From Anaeramoeba ignava (Eukaryota; Metamonada; Anaeramoebidae): DNA of 26,359 bases. Of this stretch, positions 1 through 9,202 are shown one piece after another. The notes beneath the pieces are model-generated. The model made no database searches and had not been told where the DNA came from. It worked only from the letters and a program-made list of their open reading frames with translations. The position numbers and the translations under genes are program-made. Position 1 is the first letter of the stretch. Each line of letters opens with the position of its first letter. The stretch is taken from the NCBI GenBank assembly GCA_028826165.1, contig JAPDFW010000088.1:295001-321359 (forward strand). Reading direction: 5' to 3'.

Positions 1-1000
1 TTTGAATTTGATTTTGATTTTGATTTTGATTTTGATTTTGATTTTGATTTAGAATTTGATTTTGATTTTGATTTTGATTTTTGGATTTGATTTTTGAATT
101 TGATTTTGATTTTGATTTTGATTTTTGATTTTTGATTTTGATTTAGAATTTGATTTTTGATTTTTGATTTTGATTTTGATTTTTGAATTTGATTTTGGAA
201 TTTTGATTTTGAATTTGATTTTTGATTTTGATTTTGATTTTGATTTTTGAATTTGATTTTGAATTTTGATTTTGATTTTTGATTTTGATTTTGATTTTTG
301 AATTTGATTTTTGATTTTGATTTTGATTTTGATTTTGATTTTTGATTTTGAATTTGGTTTTGATTTTGATTTTAAATTTGATTTTTGAATTTGATTTTTG
401 AATTTGATTTTGATTTTTGATTTTGAATTTGATTTTGATTTTTGATTTTGATTTTGATTTTTGATTTTGAATTTTGATTTTAAATTTAATTGAAATTTAA
501 TTTTGAATTTTGAATTTGGATTTGAAATTTTGATTTTGAATTTGATTTTGATTTTTGATTTTGATTTTGATTTTTGAATTTTGAATTTGATTTTGAATTT
601 TTGAATTTGATTTTGATTTTGATTTTGATTTTGATTTTTGATTAATTTGATTTTGATTTTGATTTTGATTTTGATTTTGATTTTGATTTTGAATTTGATT
701 TTTGATTTTGATTTTGAAATTTTAATTTTGATTTTTTTGATTTTTGATTTTAATTTTAAATTTGATTTTGATTTTGATTTTGAATTTGAATTTTAATTTT
801 GATTTTGATTTTGATTTTGATTTTAATTTTAATTTTGAATTTGATTTTGATTTTGATTTTGATTTTGATTTTAAATTTGATTTTGATTTTGATTTTGAAT
901 TTGATTTTGAATTTGAATTTGATTTTGATTTTGAATTTAATTTTGATTTTGATTTTGAATTTGATTTTGATTTTGATTTTGATTTTGATTTTGAATTTGA
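1..1000. repeat. TTTTGA hexamer microsatellite (unit A outer edge)
   Basis: Nearly pure TTTTGA/ATTTGA repeat, read as ATCAAA on the minus strand. From about 745 to 1,190 the 6-base register is clean. From 1 to about 740 it is irregular, with T-runs of 4, 5 or 6. It continues the S/K-coding tail of the minus-strand gene just to the right, but a TAA at 1,001-1,003 ends that frame. No separate gene is visible here; long ORFs in this stretch are artefacts of a 6-base repeat with no stop in several frames. Confidence 0.9.
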
Positions 1001-2198
1001 TTAATTTGAATTTGGTTTTGATTTTAATTTTAAATTTGATTTTGAATTTGATTTTGAATTTGATTTTAATTTTGAATTTGATTTTGATTTTGATTTTGAA
1101 TTTAATTTTGATTTTGATTTTGAATTTGATTTTGATTTTGATTTTGATTTTGATTTTGATTTTGATTTTGAATTTGAATTTGTATCTTCAAAAAGAAAAT
1201 CATATTGAGATTTAAAGCATTCAAAGAAAGTATTTTCAAAATCTCCAAAATATTTCAAAATTTCATTTTTTGGATAAGAAATAAAATAATTTTTGAAATC
1301 TTCAAGTTTCACACCTTCTTCTTGTTCTTTTTTAGTTATTGGTAATTCTTGAAATATTTCATTAACTTTAGATATTATATTTTGTTCATAAATTAATTCT
1401 TTGATTTGAAATTCAATGCTATTCATTTCATGTTTAGATAAATTGTTTATATCTTTTTCTTGTTTTTTGTAAGAAAGCCAAAATTGTAAAAAAAATGTAA
1501 CATTTAAAATTTGTTCGAAAGCTTCATATAATTCATTTCGATCAAGAAATTCATTATCATCTCTTTTAAATTTGTATTTTTAAAATTTTTGGATTTTAAT
1601 TTAATTTTATTTTTTTAATTTTTTTTTGGATTTTTGAAATAATAAATTACGTATCATAAATCTCAAAAAATTTTACTGCTTTTTCTCTAATTGATGTTTT
1701 TTTAAAATTATTCAAAGCTTCAATTAAAGTTATTGATTTATTTTCATATTGTTTATCATTTCTAATTTTTAATTTGAAAATATAAATATAAATATTTGAA
1801 ATATAAATATAAATATAAATATAAATATAAATATAAATATAAATATAAATATAAATATAATTATAAATATAAATATAAATATAAATATAAATATAAATAT
1901 AAATATAAATATAAATATAAATATAAATATTTGAAATATAATTATAAATATAAATATAAATATAAATATAAATATAAATATAAGTATAAATATAATTATA
2001 AATATTTGAAATATAAATATCAATATAAATATAAATCAAAATATAAATATAAATATAAATATAAATATAAATATAAATATAAATATAAATATAAATAAAA
2101 AACAACCCAAATATATCTGAAACTGTTGTGAATCTTTTGTCATTCAAACAAAACATTTTTTGGATAGTATTAATAATTGATGATTGATATTTTGGTTT
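1001..2198 (-). CDS. EF-hand segment of unit A gene (exons 3-5), ending in an S/K repeat tail
   Basis: Exons on the minus strand: 2198-2104, 1761-1651 and 1562-1001. Phases match (95 nt, 111 nt, then 1+561 nt). Exon 3 contains [17 protein letters not shown]. Exon 4 contains TLIEAL...[15 protein letters not shown]. The EF-hand loop is completed only after splicing: [12 protein letters not shown] has acidic or Asn ligands at 1, 3, 5 and 9 and Glu at 12. Exon 5 continues with a second, degenerate EF-hand-like helix pair (VNEIFQELP...KLEDFKNYF). After FLFEDT the sequence becomes an S-K/N-S dipeptide run coded by ATCAAA hexamers and stops at 1001. The helical, kinase and PARP parts of unit B are missing here. 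An open frame also runs unspliced from the ATG at 2156 through the IY repeat, but units B and C have stops there, so I prefer the intron model. This probably continues the four-helix gene upstream. Confidence 0.65.
1762..2103 (-). repeat. Intron filled with TTTATA/ATAAAT hexamers (unit A)
   Basis: Minus-strand intron with donor GTTTTTTATT at 2103 and acceptor AAAATTAG ending at 1762. It is almost entirely (TTTATA)n, with a few TTTCAAATA interruptions. The same repeat-filled intron sits at the same place and phase in units B and C. The donor is weaker than the GTAAAA/GTAAGT type of the other introns. Confidence 0.65.
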
Positions 2199-2268
2199 CT
2201 AATTTAAGAAATATTTTCATTTTTTAAAAAATGAAATAAATTTAGATAAATAAATAAATAGATGAATT

Positions 2269-3416
2269 TTAAATTGATATTTCTAATTTTACTTCATTAT
2301 CTTTTGAATTTTTATCTTTTGGAATAATATTTTGTGAAATTGGTTGAATAATTTGATTTGGAGATTGAGTAGAGCTGATTGTTTTTTTGAATTCTTGTAA
2401 TTCTGCCCTGTGTTTAATAGTAACTTCTAAATTAAGATCTTGTTCTAATTGATCTAATAAGTTGTTTTGTTCTTCAATATCATCAAGAAACTCAGAAGAA
2501 AGTGTTAATCTTGCAAATACTCCTTTTTTAGCATATTTACTTACAGTTAAAAATAATTCTTTCAATATTTCCAAAAAATTTTTTAAATTAATAAATTTTT
2601 TGCTTTGATTTTGATTTTGATTTTGATTTTGATTTTGATTTTGATTTTGATTTTGATTTTGATTTTGAATTTGAATTTGATTTTGATTTTGATTTTGATT
2701 TTGATTTTGATTTTGATTTTGATTTTGATTTTGATTTTGATTTTGATTTTGATTTTGATTTTCATTTTGATTTTGATTTTGAATTTGAATTTGATTTTGA
2801 TTTTGATTTTGATTTTGATTTTGATTTTGATTTTGAATTTGATCTTCAATTAAAAATTGATAAAAAACACTTATAATAATTTGATAGTAATTTTTTTGTT
2901 TTTCTTTTTGTTTTTCTTGTTTTTTTGATAAGTTTTGATTTAAATTTATTTGTTGTTCCTGCTTTTGTTTTTGAATTAATATATCAAGATAAGCTTTTTT
3001 AAAACTTATTTGGAAAAATTTGAATTTTGTTTGAACTAATTCTCTTTTTTTATTATTTAAACTTTCTTTATTCATTTCTTCTTGTAAGTTATCGCAACTT
3101 ATTTTAAAACGATCTTTTTGGATTTCACTTAATTCTGCTTGTGGAATTATTTGCATTTGAGGAAATACTATTGTTTTTTTTTTAATAAACAAAATTAATT
3201 AAAATAAAAACAAAAAAATTAAATTAAAAAATTTTTTTTCCTTTTTTTTCCTTTTTTTTTTGCTTTTTTTTTTTTACAGAATTGTATTGCTTTTGTTAAT
3301 CTATCTATTCTTCCAAGAACTTGAATAACTATTTTTCCTGCTTTTGCTTTATTATCGAATTGTTCTTTAAACCATTTTATTGCATCAATAATAAGTCCAA
3401 TTAAATCTGTTTCCAT
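2269..3416 (-). CDS. Four-helix-bundle (MLKL/HeLo-like) segment with internal Q/N tract, unit A (exons 1-2)
   Basis: Exon 1 is 3416-3278 ([19 protein letters not shown]...), the intron is 3277-3168 (GTAAAA...AATAG), and exon 2 starts at 3167. It either stops at 2269 or is spliced at GAA|GTAAAA (2293/2292) into the EF-hand exon at 2198. Exons 1 and 2 read to the 2269 stop total 1038 nt, in frame. Exon 1 has amphipathic helices with [20 protein letters not shown]. Exon 2 has [20 protein letters not shown] followed by a basic helix. That layout recalls the N-terminal bundle of MLKL and HeLo-type proteins (membrane-acting or cell-death adaptors); this is inference from pattern, not a search. A (NQ)n insertion (about 2605-2845) sits in a loop between helices. 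Unlike B and C there is no Q/N tail. The start METDL is shared only with unit D. Confidence 0.6.
2605..2848 (-). repeat. AATCAA hexamer run encoding (N-Q)n, unit A
   Basis: On the minus strand this is an AATCAA/ATTCAA repeat translated as N-Q/I-Q dipeptides inside the four-helix segment. It is the same hexamer that encodes S-K in the neighbouring EF-hand exon, read in a different frame. Unit B has a short K/E/N-rich stretch here, and unit C has its own N-Q run. Confidence 0.9.
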
Positions 3417-3423
3417 TTTTATT

Positions 3424-4020
3424 TTTGTAAATAAAAAAATGAAAAAAAAAATGTGGATTTGTTTTGCTTTTTTTCTATTTAGGAAAAATTAAATTAAAAC
3501 AAATAAAATAATTAAATAGAATATTTATAAAATAATAAATATAAATTAAAATCAATATAAATTAAAATAAATATAAATTAATTTTTAAGTTAAAATTTTA
3601 ATTAAAAAAAGTGGAATAAAATATAAATTAATATAAAATTTAATCAAAAAATTAAATTAAAACAAATAGGATAATTAAATAGAATATTTATAAAATAATA
3701 AATATAAATTAAAATCAATATAAATTAAAATAAATATAAATTAATTTTTAAGTTAAAATTTTAATTAAAAAAAGTGGAATAAAATGTAAATTAATATAAA
3801 ATTTAATCAAAAAATTAAATTAAAACAAATAAAATAATTAAATAGAATATTTATAAAATAATAAATATAAATTAAAATAAATATAAATTAAAATAAATAT
3901 AAATTAATTATTAAGTTAAAATTTTAATTAAAAAAAAAAGAAAAAAAAAATTTATTTTAAATAATAAATATAAAAGATATAAATTTTAAAAAAAAAAAAT
4001 AAGAAGAAAAAAAAAAATAA
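3424..4020. repeat. About 163-bp tandem repeat between unit A and tRNA-Phe
   Basis: Three copies of an AT-rich unit starting AATTAAATTAAAACAAAT occur near 3486, 3649 and 3812. The third is shortened near 3950. Each full unit carries AAAAAGTGGAATAAAA. The same unit recurs on the right arm beside the two minus-strand tRNA copies (about 20,285-20,575 and 25,500-26,110). No gene is visible. It lies upstream of the unit A ATG, so it may include promoter sequence. Confidence 0.8.
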
Positions 4021-4032
4021 TTAAATATATAA

Positions 4033-4107
4033 GGGGGTGTGGCGCAGTCTTGGGAGCGCATTACACTGAAGATGTAAGGGTCGTGTGTTCAATCCACACC
4101 ACTCCCA
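4033..4107 (+). tRNA. tRNA-Phe (GAA)
   Basis: A complete cloverleaf can be drawn. Acceptor GGGGGTG pairs with CACTCCC (one G-U). The D stem is GCGC/GCGC with loop AGTCTTGGGA. The anticodon stem is TTACA/TGTAA with loop CTGAAGA, giving anticodon GAA. The T arm is GTGTG-TTCAATC-CACAC, and the discriminator is A. There is no intron and no encoded CCA. A T-run follows closely, as expected for Pol III termination, and TATATAA lies just upstream. It lies on the strand opposite to the flanking protein segments and is duplicated with them. Confidence 0.93.
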
Positions 4108-4478
4108 TTTATTTTTTTTTTATTCTTTTTTTCTTTTTTTAATTTATTTTTTTCTTTTTGATTTAAATTGGAATAAAATTAATAAATATAAAATAAATAA
4201 TAAAAAAGTGGAATAAAATTAATAAATATTTTTTAAATAAAATAAATATGAAATTAAATAAAATTAATAAATATAAAATTAATAAATATTTTTTAAAAAA
4301 ATTAATAAAAATAAATTAATAAAAAAATTTGTTTTGTTTTTTTTTTTGAATTATTGAAAAGAATTGAAAAAAAAGAATTGAATTGAAAAAAAAAGAATTG
4401 AATTGAAAAGAATTGAAAAGAAAAGAAAGAAAAGAAAAGAAAAGAATTGAAAAAAAAGAAAGAAAGAATTGAAAAAAA
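4108..4478. repeat. AT-rich spacer with GTGGAATAAAATTAATAAATA and GAATTGAAAA repeats
   Basis: The part next to the tRNA holds repeated blocks of AAAAGTGGAATAAAATTAATAAATATTTTTTAA type. From about 4350 to 4480 there is a GAATTGAAAA/GAAAAGAAAG microsatellite directly downstream of the minus-strand pseudokinase-PARP stop. The mirror arrangement is at 19,676-20,138. No coding signal is seen. Confidence 0.8.
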
Positions 4479-5861
4479 TTATCTGATGTTATGTAATCGA
4501 TATTTAATTTCATATTCTGGATAATATGAAAATTGTTCAAAAACGAAATATTGTGTGTATCTTGATTTCATTTCTTTGTTAGAAACTTCAATAATAATTG
4601 AATTATAGTTTTTCATTTTTTCATAATCAAATTTTTCATTTTGATTCATTCGATAAAATCTTCCTAAACAAACTCGATAAATATAAATAGTATGAAGTCC
4701 ACTTTCAATATCAACTGTTGAATATTCATGAGCAATAGGGAAATTTTCAAAAAAATGTTTAGAATTGGGAATGTTGAAATTTTTAAATTCTGGTAATTGT
4801 TCATTTAAAATTCCTTCAATTACTGAACATGAATCAAATCTTTTTCCTGAAAATAAGTAACATTCATTAATACTGTTTAAATCTAATTTATCTGTTGTTT
4901 TTAATTGAATAATTTCATCTTTTTGTATTATATCTCTTGTTGAAAATACTTGTTTTTTATATCTTGAATAAAGTGAATAAAGTGTAATATCTTTGTTTTG
5001 TTTAACTTCAATAATATCAATATTTGGTGTAATAAATGTTTCTGTTGAACAATATGATAAATCTATTAATTTGCTGATTTTATCATAAGTATCATCATAA
5101 ATGTAAACATTTTGTCCATAACAAATTCGTTTAAAACGTGGAAGTATGGATTCAATTCTTAATTCGAAACTTTTTGGGATTGGAGAATATTCATGAAAAA
5201 ATGAAAATTCTAATAATCTTAAAGGTGTTAAAGAATATTCTTTTTTTTGTTTTTTAAGTTTGTTATATTCTTCTTCAGGAAATAATATTTCTCTTAATTC
5301 ATTTAATTTTGTATCTTGGAAAATTTTGAGAAATTTGTTCATATCTTGATTAACTAATCCTTGGGTTTCTTTAATAGCATCACCAATATAAACAAAATTT
5401 TCTTCTTTGAAAAAAAGTTGTGTGAAAATTGCATTATTTCTTTTTGTTGAAATGAGAATTGAAGAAAGTGATATTGTTTGTAAATTATCTGAGAAAAATA
5501 AATTTTTGGAATGAAGATAATGAATTCCAAGAAGTAATTGTTTAATAAATTCAATAAATTGTAAATATGAAAAATTTGGTGATGAAATGTAATCTTTGAG
5601 TGTTCCTTCATATTTATTTTTGAATCGAATGATATAACTTTTATGTTGTTTATCTTCTTCTACTTCATAATAACATTTCAATTTTCCGATTGAGGATTGA
5701 TTTAATTCAATATAAGGTAACATTTTGTTTTTGTTAATTTTCATATAAAAATATTTTTCAATTTTATTATAATAAGGAATTGGTGAATATGCTTTATCTT
5801 CTTTTAATATTTTAGTATTAATTATTTCTTTGATTGATTCATTCATTTTAAATTTCTTCAT
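4479..5861 (-). CDS. Pseudokinase-PARP-like segment, unit B
   Basis: An uninterrupted 460-codon frame. Residues about 86-200 resemble a protein-kinase C-lobe: QLLLGIHYLHSKNLFFSDN occupies the catalytic-loop position, with Asp kept but His and Arg of HRD replaced, and VYIGDA sits where DFG would be. No glycine-rich loop is seen, so it is probably a pseudokinase. Residues about 280-460 match the PARP catalytic fold: IIEVKQNKDITLYSLYSRY (as in 'I..VQN..L...Y'), LFSGKRFD in place of LFHGT, AHEYS, IYRVCLGRFYR, YNSIIIEV, then YTQYFVFEQFSYYPEYEI (as in 'Y.VF...Q.YPEY.I'). The H of the H-Y-E triad is Ser, and the terminal Glu position is not clearly kept, so ADP-ribosyltransferase activity is doubtful. 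The changes are shared with unit C, so they are not local read errors. It probably formed the C-terminus of the unit gene, although ATG at 5861 also allows a separate gene. Confidence 0.75.
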   Translation of the reverse strand: MKKFKMNESIKEIINTKILKEDKAYSPIPYYNKIEKYFYMKINKNKMLPYIELNQSSIGKLKCYYEVEEDKQHKSYIIRFKNKYEGTLKDYISSPNFSYLQFIEFIKQLLLGIHYLHSKNLFFSDNLQTISLSSILISTKRNNAIFTQLFFKEENFVYIGDAIKETQGLVNQDMNKFLKIFQDTKLNELREILFPEEEYNKLKKQKKEYSLTPLRLLEFSFFHEYSPIPKSFELRIESILPRFKRICYGQNVYIYDDTYDKISKLIDLSYCSTETFITPNIDIIEVKQNKDITLYSLYSRYKKQVFSTRDIIQKDEIIQLKTTDKLDLNSINECYLFSGKRFDSCSVIEGILNEQLPEFKNFNIPNSKHFFENFPIAHEYSTVDIESGLHTIYIYRVCLGRFYRMNQNEKFDYEKMKNYNSIIIEVSNKEMKSRYTQYFVFEQFSYYPEYEIKYRLHNIR

Positions 5862-6189
5862 TATATTTTGTATATTTGATTTTTAATTTCTTTTTGATTT
5901 GTTTCATAAAAAGTTGATAATTTCATTTCCTAATTTTTGATTCTGGTTGATAATTTGGTTTCTTGATTTTTTTCATTTTCGGTTAATTCTTTTTATATTT
6001 ATAGAATAAACTAAATAGAATAAAATCTTCCCAATCTGAATATTTATTGATTTGATTCATTTCAGAAATATGATCTCGAATAATTTTATGAAATTTTTAT
6101 TTGAAAGAAATTTCTTAAGTTGATCTGGATCTTCGGAATTTAATTTTTCGAGTTTTTAAGTAAATTAATTGAATTGATAAATCTTCGAA
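5862..6189 (-). pseudogene. Frame-broken helical linker between unit B middle and pseudokinase-PARP
   Basis: Minus-strand translation in shifting frames gives coherent helical pieces, including NSEDPDQLKKFL, DHISEMNQINKYSDWEDF, KLSTRIK and TFYETNQKEIKNQIYKI. The homologous stretch of unit C (about 17,940-18,300) gives the same pieces but shifts frame at partly different places. Some breaks are shared (for example the A5 in CTTAAAAACTCG), others are private. I see no GT-AG introns that explain them. Either the linker is decayed coding sequence, or small indel errors remain in one large exon. Confidence 0.55.
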
Positions 6190-9119
6190 TTATTTGAATT
6201 TGTATGAATTGTCTTTTGAATTTGTTTGTTCGTTATATTCTATTAAATTAGTTGGTTTTGAAATTTGATGAAATTGTTTGAATTTAATTGAAATTTCTCC
6301 AATTTCTTGATAAATAAAATTAACTAATTCTCTTATTTGTTCTATTTTAAGATTTTTTTTTGGATCTTTTAAATATAAATATAATTTTTCTAATTTATTT
6401 AATTTTGTGTGAATTTCTTCAAGATTTGTAGCATATCTAAGTGTTGTGAAATTTTTATGAAGTTCGTCATATTGAGCTGTATCTTCCATTTTTTTCCAAA
6501 ATTTTTGTATTTCTTTTTTGAATATTTTGGTTTCTTTTTCTCTTTTGGATAATAATGATTTTGGTAATGATGATTTTGATAATGATGATTTTGGTTTTTC
6601 AAATTGAATAATTTCATCAAAATGAATTTGAGAACTATTATATAAATTTTCAAGATTATTTTTGGGTGATAAAATTTGTGGAATTTTATCAAAAAATTCA
6701 ATAAGTTTTAGTTGAGATGAATTTACTGAGTTTGAATATATTTTGGGTGTAATTTCAATTTTTTGAATTTTAGTTTCTAAAAATCTTAAATTTTTGGATA
6801 TTTTGATTTTTTGTTGTGATGGTTTTGGTTTTGGGTTTAAATCTTGATATTTAGCTGGATAATTAATACGACACCATTCATTAAGTTTGATAAATGATTC
6901 TTTTGAGGTTTTTTCATCTTCATAACTTTTATTATAATTACGTAATAAAATAAGATATTGATATCTTAAATCTTTTTTAATATTTTCATCTTCTTCAAAT
7001 TTAGGATTGTTTTCATCTCCTTTAAATATTGGATGTTGTAATAATTCTTTGGATTTTTGAGGTTGAGTATCAAAATAAAGATGAATTAATGATAAAAGAT
7101 ATGTGGCTTTTTGTTCTTTATCATTGGTTATTTCAATCATATTTTCCAATGCTTCAATTTTTTCATTTAAAGATTCAACATTTTCAAAAGCATATTTGAA
7201 TAAATTAAATACTTTAAAAGATTTTTTTTCATCTTTATCAATTTTTTTTTCATCTTTATATAATTTTGCAAGTAATAATTTATGTCTAGATTCTTCGATT
7301 TTATCATTTTGTGATTTGAAATTTTCACAAAGTTGTTTTAAAATTTGTTTACGTTTTAAAATAAGTTGAGAATCATTAGATTTGTCTTCTGGTTTTGGAT
7401 CATAAAGATCAGTAGTTAATCCAAGTGCAAATTTGAGAATTTCAATTTTTTTTAATGAAGGAATCTTTTCTTCTTTTTCTTTTAAAAATTCAAAACATTT
7501 TTCAATTCGTTTTAATGCCCATTTTAATGTTTTATTATAGAAATCTGTATCTATTTTAGTATCTATTTTAGTATCTGAAGTGTTTTCTATTTCAGATTTT
7601 TCATAGAATTGACCATCAATTTTTATAGGTTGTTTAATTAAATGAGTTATATTTGTAGTATTTTGGTATTTGCGCTTTATAAAAGTGAGTTTTTGAACCA
7701 CTTCTTCAGTTTCATCTTTCTTTGTGAGATCCATACTAATTGATAAAAGGTTTAAATTTTTACGTTGATAAGGTTTTCTTGGTTCTTTTTTTCCATCAGA
7801 AAACCTTGGAATATTTGAATTTTGTTGTTTTGGTTTCGAGGATTTTGGTAATTTTGTGAGATCCATACTAATTGAAAAAGGGTTGAAATTTTTACGTTTG
7901 TGATATTTTGTCGGTTCTTTTTTTACATCAAAAAACCTTGGAATAGTTGGATTGTTTGATTTTATTTCTGATTCTTTTTTTTTTGATTTTGATTCTTTTG
8001 ATATTTTTGATTCTATATCCGAGTCTGATTCTGTTGTTATTGTTAATTCTTCTTTTGATTCTTCTTTTGATTCTTCTTTTGATTCTTCTTGTGTATCTTC
8101 AAAAAGAAAACTATATTGAAATTTAAAGCATTCAAAGAAAGTATTTTCAAAATCTCCAAAATATTTCAAAATTTCATTTTTTGGATAAAAGATAAAATGA
8201 TTTTTGAAATCTTCAAGTTTCACACCTTCTTGTTCTTTTTTAGGTATTGGTAATCCTTGAAATATTTCATGAACTTTAGATATTATATTTTGTTCATTAA
8301 TTAATTCTTTGATTTGAAATTCAATGTTATTTATTTCATTTGAAGATAAATTGCTTATATCTTTTTCTTGTTTTTTGTAAGAAAGCCAAAATTGTAAAAA
8401 AAATGCAACATTTAAAATTTGTTCGAAAGCTTCATATAATTCATTTTCTTCAAGAAGTTCATTATGATTACTTTTTTTATTTTAAATTTTTAATTATTAA
8501 TTAATTTTATTTTAATTTTTTTTGGATTTCTGAAATAATAATTTACGTATCAAAAATCTCAAAAAATTTTACTGCTTTTTCTCTAATTGATGTTTTTTTA
8601 AAGTTATTCAAAGCTTCAATTAAAGTTATTGATTTATTTTCATATTGTTTATCATTTCTAATTTTTAATTTGAAAAATATAAAAATAAATATAAATATAA
8701 ATATAAATATAAATATAAATATAAATATAAATATAAATATAAATATAAATATAAATATAAATATAAATATAAATATTTAAATAAAAATATAAATATAAAT
8801 ATAAATATAAATATAAATATAAATATAAATATAAATATTTAAATAAAAATATAAATATAAATATAAATATAAATATAAATATAAATATAAATATAAATAT
8901 AAATATAAATATAAATATAAATATAAATATAAATATTTAAATAAAAATATAAATATAAATATAAATATAAATATAAATATAAATATAAATATAAATATAA
9001 TTATTTGAAATATAAATAACAAACAATCCAAATATATCTGAAACTGTTGTGAGTCTTTTATCATTCAAACAAAACATTTTTTGGATAGTATTAATAATTG
9101 ATGATTGATATTTTGGTTT
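6190..9119 (-). CDS. EF-hand plus helical (TPR-like) segment, unit B (exons 3-5)
   Basis: Exons 9119-9025, 8657-8547 and 8470-6190 are phase-compatible (95, 111 and 1+2280 nt). Exons 3-4 give the NCS/calcineurin-B-like pattern ending FFEIFDT. Splicing completes the loop D-T-N-H-N-E-L-L-E-E-N-E. The stretch between 8470 and the GTG at 8223 is open and in frame, so the true segment is longer than an ATG/GTG-based ORF suggests. After FLFEDT comes an acidic EESKEESKEE run. Then two copies of a basic module (IPRF.D.KKEP.K...RKN.N..SISMDLTK, 7720-7944), then paired helices from about 7560 to 6810 that look TPR-like (KATYLLSLIHLYFDTQPQKS and similar). An S/L/K repeat near 6545-6600 and a final helical block follow. 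The stop at 6190 comes just after a point where unit C carries one more A and stays open, so this terminus is uncertain. Confidence 0.7.
8658..9024 (-). repeat. Intron filled with TTTATA hexamers (unit B)
   Basis: Minus-strand intron with donor GTTTGTTATT at 9024 and acceptor AAAAATTAG ending at 8658. It is nearly all (TTTATA)n, with three TTTTTATTTAAATATTTATA interruptions that change the register and introduce stops in the flanking reading frame. That argues against the 'YLYL/IYIY' peptides being real. Confidence 0.65.
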
Positions 9120-9202
9120 CTAATTTAAGAAATATTTTCATTTTTTAAAAAATATAAAAAATAAAAGAAATAAATTTAGATAAATAAATGAATGAATGAA
9201 TT

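Noticed and set aside
1796-2098. Long (KY)n, (IY)n and (IF)n ORFs on both strands
   Set aside because: A stop-free 6-bp repeat opens several frames at once. Units B and C have stops in the corresponding frame, and splice sites bracket the repeat.
3486-3950. CRISPR-like array or LTR in the 163-bp repeat
   Set aside because: Repeats are directly adjacent with no unique spacers, no cas-like genes, and no terminal TG...CA, primer-binding site or retroelement ORFs.
7103-7369. 88-codon plus-strand ORF
   Set aside because: Antisense shadow of the conserved helical segment of unit B; the minus-strand frame is the one shared with unit C.
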